NCBI GenBank assembly: GCA_903834765.1
Contig: CAILKE010000039.1
Location: forward strand, 1 to 37,195
From: an uncultured Bacteroidota bacterium
GTDB lineage: Bacteria; Bacteroidota; Bacteroidia; B-17B0; Aurantibacillaceae
Reading direction: 5' to 3'
Length of the DNA stretch: 37,195 bases
This document shows, piece by piece, positions 16,702 through 24,891 of this stretch (its first letter is position 1; every line of letters begins with the position of its first letter). Position numbers and translations under genes: made by a program. The notes beneath the pieces are model-generated. The model saw only the letters and a program-made list of their open reading frames with translations, searched no databases and was not told the origin of the DNA.

Positions 16702-17496
16702 TTAATAGCAAGCTCTTAAAAATTTTCGTAATGCTTTCGTGGTTAGTTTCGGACTTTCCAAAAACCCCATGTGACCATCGTGTTCTAAATATAACACTTG
16801 TTTGTTTTTAATCAACTGGGTTTGTTCCAGTAATTGGTCTTTAGGTAGCACATTATCTAATTCACCAATCACCATCATCACAGGATAATTCACCATACCC
16901 AATATCATATCGCGATTAGGCCTATCTTTCATACCTTCTAAAGCCGCTATGATAGAGCGTTTAGAAACCTTATTCGCTATTTTTTGGGCAAATGCAATTT
17001 CTGCTTTTAAATATTTAGCGTTTTTTGTTGCAAATAAGTTTTTAATTACCTCTGTCGTATAAATTTTGTGATTTGCTTTTACAACCCTAACAGAGCGGGT
17101 TCTGTCTCGTTTTTTTTCATCATTATCTGCATAAGCGGATGAATGAAATAAACATAATCCTTTTAAATTATCTGGGAACAAATCAGCAAATGCTAATCCT
17201 ACATATCCACCCATACTATGCCCAACGATTACATATTTTTTTAATCTCAAGCTATCCATAACCTCTTTTACACATTTCGCAAGCAAATCCATGGTATGAA
17301 CATATCCAAAACAATCCGTTGAGCCGTGGCCTGGCAAATCAATAGCGATGACGCGGTACGATTTAGATAATTCAAGAATTGTGTTTTCCCAAATTTGATG
17401 CGAGCCTAAAAAACCATGCAACAACACAACAACCCTACCCTTTCCTGTATCAGAAAAAGTAACGCTTCCTTTTTTAAATATAGTAGTTTTTAGCAT
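16702..17496 (-). CDS. Alpha/beta hydrolase
   Basis: A 264-residue cytoplasmic hydrolase of the alpha/beta fold. Oxyanion region LLHGFLGSHQIW near residues 25-36; nucleophile elbow GHSMGG with S94; probable acid D214 in GELDN; probable base H242 in DGHMGFLE. This is a full catalytic triad, as in esterases and haloperoxidase-like enzymes; a substrate cannot be told from sequence. It begins at the base after the J-protein stop and ends at the base before the GNAT start, in a zero-spacing operon. Confidence 0.9.
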   Translation of the reverse strand: MLKTTIFKKGSVTFSDTGKGRVVVLLHGFLGSHQIWENTILELSKSYRVIAIDLPGHGSTDCFGYVHTMDLLAKCVKEVMDSLRLKKYVIVGHSMGGYVGLAFADLFPDNLKGLCLFHSSAYADNDEKKRDRTRSVRVVKANHKIYTTEVIKNLFATKNAKYLKAEIAFAQKIANKVSKRSIIAALEGMKDRPNRDMILGMVNYPVMMVIGELDNVLPKDQLLEQTQLIKNKQVLYLEHDGHMGFLESPKLTTKALRKFLRACY

Positions 17497-18003
17497 TTAT
17501 TTTTTAATTGTATCCGTTTTTAATTGGCGCTGTTGTTTTGTTTGATTAGTTGTAGGGTCGTTTGTAAACATAGATACAATAAGCATTAACAACCCAACTG
17601 ATAATGGTGTGGCTAACAAAATATATTTGTAATCGCTATAGGTAGGTTTGGGCTTTGATTTAGTGGCTGTTTTTTCAGCATGCTTGTAATAATTTTTGTA
17701 ATAATCTCTTCTCTTTAAATCTTCATCCGTATTAGTCCATTGTTTTTGTGATTTACTTTTTGGTTGACGCATTGTGGTTGATTGCGCAACTGTTCCAAAG
17801 TATAAATCATCATAGCGCCTACGAGAATGTGGATTAATGAGTGTATTATAAGCTTTTAATATTTGCTGAAATACCGAGCTTGCATTAGGGTTATTTGGGT
17901 TTTTATCGGGATGGTAAATCTTAGCTAATTTCCGAAAGGCTGCTTTTATTTCGCTGTCTGATGCTGCTTTTGTAACACCTAATATTGTATAATAGTCCGC
18001 CAT
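17497..18003 (-). CDS. Membrane-anchored J-domain protein
   Basis: Co-chaperone-type protein of 168 residues. Residues 1-67 form a J domain with the HPD motif at 31-33 (IYHPDKNPNNP), the part that stimulates DnaK ATPase. A charged linker (about 75-120) leads to one membrane helix near 127-146 (YILLATPLSVGLLMLIVSMF), then a short polar tail. It lacks the Gly/Phe region, zinc fingers and C-terminal substrate domain of DnaJ, so it is a specialised J protein that probably recruits DnaK to the membrane. It lies 24 bases after the peptide-binding lipoprotein gene. Confidence 0.9.
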   Translation of the reverse strand: MADYYTILGVTKAASDSEIKAAFRKLAKIYHPDKNPNNPNASSVFQQILKAYNTLINPHSRRRYDDLYFGTVAQSTTMRQPKSKSQKQWTNTDEDLKRRDYYKNYYKHAEKTATKSKPKPTYSDYKYILLATPLSVGLLMLIVSMFTNDPTTNQTKQQRQLKTDTIKK

Positions 18004-18027
18004 CCAGAATTTGTATAAACAATACTC

Positions 18028-19719
18028 TTACTTAACTTTATACACTTTCGTTAAATTATAATAACGCATTGCATTTAAATTAAGATCTTTTACTCTATTC
18101 GAAAGCATACGGTAAGAACCTTCGTACCAAAGAGGAATAATAACGGCATCATTAATTAATAATTGTTCTGCTCTCATAAAATAGGCATAACTACTGTCCT
18201 TGATATTTGTATCTCTTCCTTTTTTGAAATATGCATCATATAATGGATTTTGATAACGCGAAGTGTTTGGGTAGCTTGTCGCATTATTATCTTTTGGAAC
18301 GCTTTCTCCAACAAATAGGTTCAAAAAAGTTTCTGGACTTGAATAATCGGCGACCCAAGCATCTCTAAAAATATCGCTTTTACCATGCATTTGTAACTCA
18401 TATTTTTGAACATTTGGCAACGATTCAAAACTAATATTGATGTTTAAATTTTCTTTTAGTTGTTTTTGTAACTCAATTACAATATTACTGTTGCGTGAAT
18501 TTCCCGAATTTATTAATACTCTTACCTCAGGAAAGCCAATGCCGCCTGGGTATCCAGCCTCCGCAAATATTTTTTTCGCTTTCGTTAAGTCAAATGTATA
18601 ACCTTTAATTTTCTTAACATCATACCCAACAAAAGTGTTAGGCGTAATGCCATAGTTAGCGGCGCCTATTGCTTGTCCTTGTAATACATTATCAACTAAT
18701 TTATCTTTATCGATCGCATAATTAATTGCTTGACGAACTTTAATATTATCGAACGGTTTTTGTTTAGTATTAAATACATAAAACTGGCTCAACATTTCTG
18801 CTTCATGTTGTAGTAAGGATTTTGGAGGATGGCTTACAAACTCCTGAATGTGTTTTTCCACAACCTCCTTCACTCTTAAAGAAGGCAAGGTATTTACTAA
18901 ATCTAATTTTTGATTTTCGTATAAGATTAAGCCATCTTCGATAGAGGGCAATATAAGAACAACAACAGAATCTAAATAAGGTAAAGAACAACCTGAGCTG
19001 TCTTTAGCATAATAGTTTGGGTTTTTCACTAATACGATCTTATCGCTTGTTGATGCCGAACTATACATAAATGGCCCTGCGCCTGTTTTTAAATTTGTTC
19101 CATACGCTTTAAAAGCCGTTTCATTAATAATTGCTGAGGCTGGATGAGCTAATAATTTTAAAAAACTACTGCTTGGATTTACTAGCTCTAAACTAAATGT
19201 ATAGTCGTCGATAATCTTAATACCAGTTAGAATGGTTGTTTTTTTATTATAATAATCATTTGCGCCCGCTAAGCGGTCTTTAAACAAAATTTCAAAATTC
19301 AAATTATTTGGCTCTTTATTACACATCAATTCATATGTGTACTTAACGTCTTTACTTGTAATTTCGGGCCCTATTCCATTATTGTAACACTTATCATGTT
19401 GAAAATGGGCACCCTTAGTCAAATAAAACGTTATTGTTTTTCCGTCAGCCGAAATTTTCCATTTTTGAGCTAATCCAGGAATAACCTCTAAAGATTTAGA
19501 GTCTAATTTCAATAAACTTTCGTGAATTTGCCCGGTAATTAATCCTTCTGGTTGGGCGGTAATTGCATATGGAAATAATGTTCCGATAGGAATGTTTTCA
19601 GCTAAAATAAGAGTTCCTCCGTTTTTCTCAGAAATTTTTCTATCTTCTTCTCCCTGATTTTTACAACCAATTGCTAAAAAAATAACAAAGAAGGAAATAA
19701 TTGAAATATTAAAATTCAT
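18028..19719 (-). CDS. ABC transporter substrate-binding lipoprotein, oligopeptide/dipeptide type (SBP_bac_5)
   Basis: Extracytoplasmic solute-binding protein of 563 residues. The N-terminus MNFNISIISFFVIFLAIGC is a lipoprotein signal with the lipobox cysteine at 19. The body has the family stretches GLAQKWKISADGKTITFYL, FDNIKVRQAINYAIDKDKL and DAWVADYSSPETFLNLFVG typical of DppA/OppA proteins. No permease or ATPase gene is nearby, so its transporter must be encoded elsewhere. It is the first gene of a run of four on this strand. The 322-base upstream gap has a strong hairpin 55-74 bases before the ATG. Confidence 0.92.
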   Translation of the reverse strand: MNFNISIISFFVIFLAIGCKNQGEEDRKISEKNGGTLILAENIPIGTLFPYAITAQPEGLITGQIHESLLKLDSKSLEVIPGLAQKWKISADGKTITFYLTKGAHFQHDKCYNNGIGPEITSKDVKYTYELMCNKEPNNLNFEILFKDRLAGANDYYNKKTTILTGIKIIDDYTFSLELVNPSSSFLKLLAHPASAIINETAFKAYGTNLKTGAGPFMYSSASTSDKIVLVKNPNYYAKDSSGCSLPYLDSVVVLILPSIEDGLILYENQKLDLVNTLPSLRVKEVVEKHIQEFVSHPPKSLLQHEAEMLSQFYVFNTKQKPFDNIKVRQAINYAIDKDKLVDNVLQGQAIGAANYGITPNTFVGYDVKKIKGYTFDLTKAKKIFAEAGYPGGIGFPEVRVLINSGNSRNSNIVIELQKQLKENLNINISFESLPNVQKYELQMHGKSDIFRDAWVADYSSPETFLNLFVGESVPKDNNATSYPNTSRYQNPLYDAYFKKGRDTNIKDSSYAYFMRAEQLLINDAVIIPLWYEGSYRMLSNRVKDLNLNAMRYYNLTKVYKVK

Positions 19720-19774
19720 ATGTAGATATTTATTGTTTTTTAATTGTCATATGGTTTAGCCAGTTAATCTTCTC

Positions 19775-19793
19775 CCGATAGCATAGCTATCGG
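19775..19793. repeat. Perfect hairpin CCGATAGC-ATA-GCTATCGG
   Basis: An 8-bp perfect stem with a 3-base loop, about 50% GC in a background near 20%. It would lie in the leader of the lipoprotein gene if that is transcribed from the box near 19868-19875. CCGATAGCTATCGG-type palindromes are common between genes in Bacteroidota, so it may be a dispersed repeat and not a specific regulator. Confidence 0.7.
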
Positions 19794-19973
19794 AATGTGT
19801 TTGTGTTTCGATAAAAATGGCTATTTCATAATATAAAATAGTTAAAACGAGTAATAATATTAAAAAACAAATATAATTATAAAGTTACAAGTAAAGTATA
19901 AAGTGGTTAAACTATAAAAACTATCGACAATCATTATTATTATTTAGACAATGATTAAAAAACAGTTTTTTAT

Positions 19974-20004
19974 TTTGTTTTTCAAAAATATCATGTTAAT
20001 ATTG
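19974..20004 (+). promoter_or_regulatory. Bacteroidota-type promoter of the secreted 269-residue protein
   Basis: TTTG (19974-19977), 19 bases, TAATATTG (19997-20004), one mismatch from TAnnTTTG. The ATG is 37 bases further on, giving a leader of about 30 bases. Confidence 0.6.
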
Positions 20005-20041
20005 CAAGACTTTTTGCAGACGTGCTAAAACAATCATAAAT

Positions 20042-20851
20042 ATGAAAAAGACTTTTTTATTTCTTATACTATGTGTAATCCTTATCACTAAAGGGTTTTC
20101 TCAAGGCGGTGTAATCATTTTAGAGGGCAACTACCAAGGTAAAAACCTATATGTTCAAAATCCATTTGGATCAGGGGGCGTTGGTTTTTGTGTAACTGAG
20201 GTATTAGTTAACGGAAATATAACAACAGACGAGGTTAACTCAAGCGCTTTTGAAATTGATTTTAAACCACACAAATTACAAATTGGGGAAAAAGTTGAAA
20301 TTAAAATAAAACATAAAGAAGATTGTAAACCAAAAGTGTTAAATCCAGAGGTTTTAAAGCCAAAGAGTACGTTTGAAGTTATTACAATGACAATCGATAA
20401 AGACGGTACTTTAAAATGGAGCACAAAATCAGAAACTGGAAAATTGGCTTTTGCTGTTGAACAATTTCGTTGGAACAAATGGGTAAAGGTTGGAGAAGTT
20501 GACGGTGTTGGAACTCCAACTACAAATAACTACACATTTAAAATTGCACCTCATTCAGGAAAAAACCAAGTGCGTGTTCGTCAAACAGATTATAGTGGGC
20601 AACCTCGTTTATCTAAGCCTGTAGACTTTATGTCTGATGCAAAAGAAGTTACTTTTGCTCCTGTAAAAGTATCATCAGCTATTAGTTTCGTTTCAGCTGA
20701 AAAGCCTGCTGAAACTATGTATGAAATTTATGATCAATACGGTAATGTTGTTAAAAGAGGCTTTGGTTCTTCAATTGATGCTACCAATTTAACAAAAGGT
20801 GGCTACTTCTTAAATTACGACAATAAAATGGCTGAGTTTATTAAAAAATAG
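20042..20851 (+). CDS. Secreted protein of unknown function with T9SS-tail-like C-terminus
   Basis: A 269-residue exported protein. Residues 1-20 form a signal peptide (LFLILCVILITKGFSQ). The middle is beta-rich and divided: about 21-110 with LYVQNPFGSGGVGFCVTEV and two cysteines (FCV, EDC), then a fibronectin-like stretch 110-200 (EQFRWNKWVKVGEVDGVG ... NQVRVRQTDYSG). The end (MYEIYDQYGNVVKRGFGSSI ... GGYFLNYDN ... EFIKK) resembles a sorting-domain or Ig-like tail. I do not recognise a named family. Its own promoter and terminator make it a single-gene unit. Confidence 0.8.
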   Translation: MKKTFLFLILCVILITKGFSQGGVIILEGNYQGKNLYVQNPFGSGGVGFCVTEVLVNGNITTDEVNSSAFEIDFKPHKLQIGEKVEIKIKHKEDCKPKVLNPEVLKPKSTFEVITMTIDKDGTLKWSTKSETGKLAFAVEQFRWNKWVKVGEVDGVGTPTTNNYTFKIAPHSGKNQVRVRQTDYSGQPRLSKPVDFMSDAKEVTFAPVKVSSAISFVSAEKPAETMYEIYDQYGNVVKRGFGSSIDATNLTKGGYFLNYDNKMAEFIKK

Positions 20852-20874
20852 ATTCACACAAAAACAATATTTGG

Positions 20875-20912
20875 AAACGCTTCACGAAAAATTGTGAGGC
20901 GTTTTTCTTTTT
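20875..20912 (+). terminator. Rho-independent terminator overlapping the next promoter
   Basis: Stem aaacgcttcac / gtgaggcgttt (11 pairs, one of them G-T) with an 8-base loop, then TTTCTTTTT. It ends the 269-residue gene. Its T-run ends inside the -33 box of the following promoter (20910-20913). Confidence 0.85.
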
Positions 20913-20941
20913 GCTAATAACTCCTTTTAATGTTATTTTTG
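20910..20941 (+). promoter_or_regulatory. Perfect Bacteroidota promoter placing the start point at the biotin-carrier ATG
   Basis: TTTG (20910-20913), 20 bases, TATTTTTG (20934-20941): both boxes fit TTTG-N17-23-TAnnTTTG exactly. The ATG begins only 5 bases after the -7 box, about where transcription should start, so the message would have little or no leader. Confidence 0.7.
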
Positions 20942-20945
20942 TTTT

Positions 20946-21458
20946 ATGTATACGATAAAAGTAAATTCATCAAAAGAGTTCAAAACAGAACTCAACAAAC
21001 AAACAAATAATGCGTTTTCGGGGGTTATTAACGGAAATGCGTTTTCGGCTGATATTATTAAAGTTAGGGAAGGTATTTATCATTTAATAAAAGATAGCCG
21101 CTCTTATAATTTAGAGCTAGTTAAGTTTGTTGCCGAAGAAAAAAAATTATTTGTAAAAATAAACAACACACCATATACACTTGACGTAAAAGACAAATAC
21201 GACGAGTTATTACACAGCTTAGGCTTAGATAGCTTAGCTACTAAAAAAGTGAATGACATCAAGGCTCCTATGCCAGGTATGGTATTAAACATATTAGTTA
21301 CAGAAGGGCAAGAAGTAAAAAAAGGAGATGCTTTAATTATATTAGAAGCAATGAAAATGGAAAATATTTTAAAATCGCCAACCGATGGTGTAATTAAAAA
21401 AATAGCCATTAATAACGGAGTTGCTGTAGAAAAAAACCAATTGCTAATACAATTTTAA
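20946..21458 (+). CDS. Biotin carboxyl carrier-type (biotin/lipoyl attachment) protein
   Basis: A 170-residue carrier that presents biotin to a carboxylase. The C-terminal 75 residues are the biotinyl domain: IKAPMPGMVLNILVTEGQEV, then EAMKMEN with the modified lysine K137. The N-terminal 95 residues (ADIIKVREGIYHLIKDSRSY ... YTLDVKDKYDELL) match the extra domain of propionyl-/acetyl-CoA carboxylase carrier subunits in Bacteroidota. No biotin carboxylase or carboxyltransferase gene is next to it, so its partners are elsewhere. There is no other Met start before residue 109, so ATG 20946 is the start. It is followed after 2 bases by the superoxide dismutase gene. Confidence 0.9.
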   Translation: MYTIKVNSSKEFKTELNKQTNNAFSGVINGNAFSADIIKVREGIYHLIKDSRSYNLELVKFVAEEKKLFVKINNTPYTLDVKDKYDELLHSLGLDSLATKKVNDIKAPMPGMVLNILVTEGQEVKKGDALIILEAMKMENILKSPTDGVIKKIAINNGVAVEKNQLLIQF

Positions 21459-21460
21459 TT

Positions 21461-22201
21461 ATGAGCAACAGAAGGGAGTTCTTTAAAAAGGCAGGATTAT
21501 TAGGATTAGCAGGTATAGCTACAAAATTAGTAAGCAACGAACAATTGCAAGCCCTTGAAGCAATAGGAAACTCCAGCTTAACAAACGAAGCATTTACATT
21601 ACCAAAATTACCTTATGCCTATAATGCTTTGGAGCCCTTTATCGATGCTCAAACTATGGAGATACATTACACCAAACATCACCAAGGTTATGTAAACAAA
21701 TTAAATGAAATAAAATCAACCAACATAGATTTTTCAAGCACTGATGCTGTAAAATGTAAACACATTGATGCGACCACGCTCCCGGCTATTCGTAATAATT
21801 TAGGAGGCCATTATAACCACTCGTTATTTTGGACTCTATTAAAGCCTAATCCGGAAGCTAAAGAAAATTTGCCAACAGGAAAATTAGCTGAAGCAATTGT
21901 TAAAAATTTCAAATCGGTTGAAGAATTTAAAAAACAATTTTCAGAAAAGTCGCTTAAAGTATTTGGCAGTGGCTGGTGTTGGTTGATTGAGCAAGACGGA
22001 AAATTAATAATTACAACAACACCTAATCAGGATAATCCTTTAATGCAAATAGCTGAACAAAAAGGAAAAATAGTTTTAGCGTTGGACGTTTGGGAACACG
22101 CCTATTACCTTAAACATCAAAACAAACGCGTTGATTATATATCCGCATGGTGGAATGTAGTTAACTGGGAAGCGGCAAATATAAATTATACAACAACTTA
22201 A
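21461..22201 (+). CDS. Fe/Mn superoxide dismutase with Tat signal
   Basis: Converts superoxide to hydrogen peroxide and oxygen. It has 246 residues, about 45 longer than cytoplasmic enzymes because of an N-terminal RREFFKKAGLLGLAGIA, a twin-arginine export signal. Metal ligands are visible: H69 in EIHYTKHHQGYV, H120 in GGHYNHSLFW, D209 and H213 in DVWEHAYYL. GSGWCWLIEQDGK and the end RVDYISAWWNVVNW are standard. It should act in the periplasm after folding with its metal inside the cell. Whether Fe or Mn is used I cannot tell. It shares a transcript with the biotin carrier gene and ends before a terminator. Confidence 0.94.
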   Translation: MSNRREFFKKAGLLGLAGIATKLVSNEQLQALEAIGNSSLTNEAFTLPKLPYAYNALEPFIDAQTMEIHYTKHHQGYVNKLNEIKSTNIDFSSTDAVKCKHIDATTLPAIRNNLGGHYNHSLFWTLLKPNPEAKENLPTGKLAEAIVKNFKSVEEFKKQFSEKSLKVFGSGWCWLIEQDGKLIITTTPNQDNPLMQIAEQKGKIVLALDVWEHAYYLKHQNKRVDYISAWWNVVNWEAANINYTTT

Positions 22202-22214
22202 TATCTTTCTTTTT

Positions 22215-22243
22215 AAAATCCTAAAAAAGTTTAAGGATTTTTT
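22215..22243 (+). terminator. Terminator after the superoxide dismutase gene
   Basis: Stem aaaatcct / aggatttt with an 11-base AT-rich loop that can pair further (aaa/ttt), then TTTTTT. It lies 13 bases after the stop codon. AT-rich, so weaker than the one at 20875. Confidence 0.6.
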
Positions 22244-22294
22244 GTTTCTGTATCTCTCTGTTTTTCTGTAAATTAGAGCCTTAAAATTTTATCT

Positions 22295-24067
22295 ATGTTA
22301 CGTACACACACTTGCGGAGAATTAACTATAAACGACATTAACAAAACAGTTACCCTATCGGGATGGGCGCAAATTAGCCGTAACCTTGGCGGAATGACGT
22401 TTATTGATTTACGCGATAGATATGGGATTACACAGCTTGCTTTTAATTTAGATTGGGATAAAAACCTTTGCGACCAAGCGCGTGCCGTTGGTCGCGAGTT
22501 TGTGTTACAAGCCACGGGTGAAGTCATTGAGCGCCAAAGTAAAAACAAAAATAATCCTACAGGTGATATAGAAATAAAAGTAACGATACTTACTGTGTTA
22601 AACGAATCCATTACGCCACCGTTTGTTATTGAAGATAATACTGATGTAAGTGATGAAATAAAATTAAAATACCGGTATTTAGATTTACGTAGAAATACTG
22701 TTCGTAAAAATTTAGAATTACGTCACCGCATGGCTATTGAAACGCGCAACTACCTAGATAAATTAAATTTTCTAGAAGTAGAAACGCCCGTATTAATTAA
22801 ATCAACTCCTGAAGGCGCTCGCGACTTTGTAGTGCCAAGCCGTATGAACCAAGGACAGTTTTATGCCTTACCACAATCCCCACAAACCTTTAAGCAATTA
22901 CTTATGGTAGCTGGTTTTGATAGATATTATCAAATTGTAAAATGCTTTAGAGATGAAGATTTACGCGCTGATCGTCAACCAGAGTTTACGCAAATAGATT
23001 GCGAAATGAGCTTTGTTGAACAAAAAGATATTTTAGAAACGTTTGAAGGTTTAGTGCGGCATTTATTCAAAGCTGTTAAAAACATTGATATGCCTCATGT
23101 TCCACACATGACATACGCCGATGCTATGAATTTTTATGGGAATGATAAACCCGATACACGTTTCGATATGAAGTTTGTAGCTATTACTGATATTGCAAAG
23201 GGTAAAGGATTTCCTGTGTTCGATGGTGCAGAATCTGTTATAGGAATTTGTGCAAAGGGCGCAGCAGAATATACGCGTAAACAATTAGATGAATTAACTG
23301 ATTTTGTTAAGCGCCCGCAAATTGGCGCCACTGGTTTAATTTACGCGAGACATAATTCAGACGGAACTATTAAATCGAGTGTAGATAAATTTTATAACGA
23401 AGACGATTTAAAACAATGGAGTAAAGCTTTTAATTCAGAGCCAGGCGATTTAATTTTAATACTTGCTGGCGCAACTGAAAAAACACAAAAGGCCTTAAGC
23501 GAATTGCGCTTAGAAATGGGTAGTCGTTTAGGTTTACGTGATAAAGATACTTTCTCTGCTTTGTGGGTTGTTGATTTTCCATTGTTGGAATGGAATGATG
23601 GAGACCCGAATTTATTAGCCTCCTTAGCTGGAAGATGGCACGCAAAACATCATCCATTTACTTCACCTAAGCCAGAAGACATGGCGTTACTAAAAACTGA
23701 TCCAGGTGCTGTAAGAGCAAATGCATACGATTTAGTAATTAATGGGGTGGAAGTTGGTGGCGGAAGCATTCGTATTCATGATAAAAGCATACAAGCGCAA
23801 ATGTTTGATTTATTAGGCTTTACAAATGATGAAGCGCAGAAGCAATTTGGTTTTTTAATGAACGCTTTTGAATTTGGTGCACCTCCGCATGGCGGACTAG
23901 CCTTTGGTTTTGACAGATTATGTTCTTTGTTTGGCGGGAGCGATAGCATCAGAGATTTTATCGCCTTTCCTAAAAATAATTCAGGACGCGATATGATGAT
24001 TGATAGTCCAAGCGAAATCAGTGAAGAGCAATTAAAAGAGTTGAGTATTTTATCTACGGTAAAATAA
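22295..24067 (+). CDS. aspS: Aspartate--tRNA ligase
   Basis: Charges tRNA-Asp. The 590 residues and domain order are those of the bacterial type: N-terminal anticodon-binding OB fold (1-110, e.g. [20 protein letters not shown]), class II catalytic core, and the inserted GAD domain (about 290-410). Motif 2 is seen as [19 protein letters not shown] near 216-234, motif 3 as [16 protein letters not shown] near 530. A possible promoter (TTTG at 22241, TAAATTAG at 22269, spacing 24) is poor. It leads a run of three plus-strand genes with small gaps (10 bases to the next). Confidence 0.97.
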   Translation: MLRTHTCGELTINDINKTVTLSGWAQISRNLGGMTFIDLRDRYGITQLAFNLDWDKNLCDQARAVGREFVLQATGEVIERQSKNKNNPTGDIEIKVTILTVLNESITPPFVIEDNTDVSDEIKLKYRYLDLRRNTVRKNLELRHRMAIETRNYLDKLNFLEVETPVLIKSTPEGARDFVVPSRMNQGQFYALPQSPQTFKQLLMVAGFDRYYQIVKCFRDEDLRADRQPEFTQIDCEMSFVEQKDILETFEGLVRHLFKAVKNIDMPHVPHMTYADAMNFYGNDKPDTRFDMKFVAITDIAKGKGFPVFDGAESVIGICAKGAAEYTRKQLDELTDFVKRPQIGATGLIYARHNSDGTIKSSVDKFYNEDDLKQWSKAFNSEPGDLILILAGATEKTQKALSELRLEMGSRLGLRDKDTFSALWVVDFPLLEWNDGDPNLLASLAGRWHAKHHPFTSPKPEDMALLKTDPGAVRANAYDLVINGVEVGGGSIRIHDKSIQAQMFDLLGFTNDEAQKQFGFLMNAFEFGAPPHGGLAFGFDRLCSLFGGSDSIRDFIAFPKNNSGRDMMIDSPSEISEEQLKELSILSTVK

Positions 24068-24077
24068 AATCGACATA

Positions 24078-24887
24078 ATGACTACACTTGGCTTCATATT
24101 ATTTTTATGCATTGGTATAATCTTAGGGTTGATTGGCGGCGGGGGCTCTATATTGGGCGTTCCCGTATTAGTATATATTATGGGATATGGCGCTGATGAA
24201 GCAACAACTTATTCTTTATTTATCGTTGGTCTAACTTCTTTAATTGGTGCTATTGCTTATTTACGTAAGGGCGAAATCAGCGTAGAGGCAATGTTGAGGT
24301 TTTCAATTGCTTCTTTGATTACTGTGTTTTGTGTACGAAAATTTGTGATGCCAAATATTCCAGCTAATTTTCAATTACTTGGCTTTGATATGTCAAAACA
24401 TATTTTGATCATGGTAATATTTGCTATTCTTATTTTAGCATCATCTTATAATATGATTAAAAAACGAAAAACAGACCGTATCAATCAATTGAAATGGGAT
24501 GAGTTTTCAAAATCACCTTTAGGACTGCCATTTGTTATTTTATTAGGCATTGTTGTTGGCTTCATAACCGGCTTTGTTGGAGCAGGTGGAGGTTTTATTA
24601 TTGTTCCTGTATTAATTTTCTTCTTACGGTTAAGTTTTAAAAAAGCCATTGGTACATCACTTTGTATTATTGCTATTAATTCGTTAATAGGTTTTACTGG
24701 CAATATCGGACATCAAGAAATTGATTGGATGTTTTTAATATCTATATCTGCTATTTGCGGATTAGGTATTTTATTGGGTAGTCTATTATCCAATTATTTC
24801 TCTTCACAAAAACTAAAACCTGCATTTGGTTGGTTCACCTTATGTGTTGGAATAATTGTACTCATTAAAGAAACCATCTTACATTAG
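24078..24887 (+). CDS. TauE/SafE family membrane permease (sulfite exporter-type)
   Basis: A 269-residue inner-membrane protein with about eight helices made of two similar halves. Each half carries the glycine-rich family motif: GLIGGGGSILGVPVLVYIMG near residues 17-36 and GFVGAGGGFIIVPVLIFF near 165-182. Members move small anions such as sulfite, sulfoacetate or organosulfonates; the substrate here is unknown and there are no sulfur-metabolism genes nearby. It follows aspS by 10 bases and precedes mltG by 4. Confidence 0.9.
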   Translation: MTTLGFILFLCIGIILGLIGGGGSILGVPVLVYIMGYGADEATTYSLFIVGLTSLIGAIAYLRKGEISVEAMLRFSIASLITVFCVRKFVMPNIPANFQLLGFDMSKHILIMVIFAILILASSYNMIKKRKTDRINQLKWDEFSKSPLGLPFVILLGIVVGFITGFVGAGGGFIIVPVLIFFLRLSFKKAIGTSLCIIAINSLIGFTGNIGHQEIDWMFLISISAICGLGILLGSLLSNYFSSQKLKPAFGWFTLCVGIIVLIKETILH

Positions 24888-24891
24888 AAAA

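Larger units (their letters stand above)
19720..20041. other. Divergent intergenic region
   Basis: 322 bases between the peptide-binding lipoprotein (minus) and a secreted protein (plus). It holds a GC-richer hairpin at 19775-19793, a plus-strand promoter at 19974-20004, a loose inverted pair aatcatt/aatgatt around 19930-19965, and an isolated minus-strand -7-like box TATATTTG (19875-19868) without a good -33 partner. No tRNA or small gene is visible. Confidence 0.7.

Noticed and set aside
24856-24891. Upstream ATG for mltG inside the TauE/SafE gene
   Set aside because: It would overlap the previous gene and add an unconserved 12-residue leader; ATG 24892 gives a normal N-terminus with a charged start and membrane helix.
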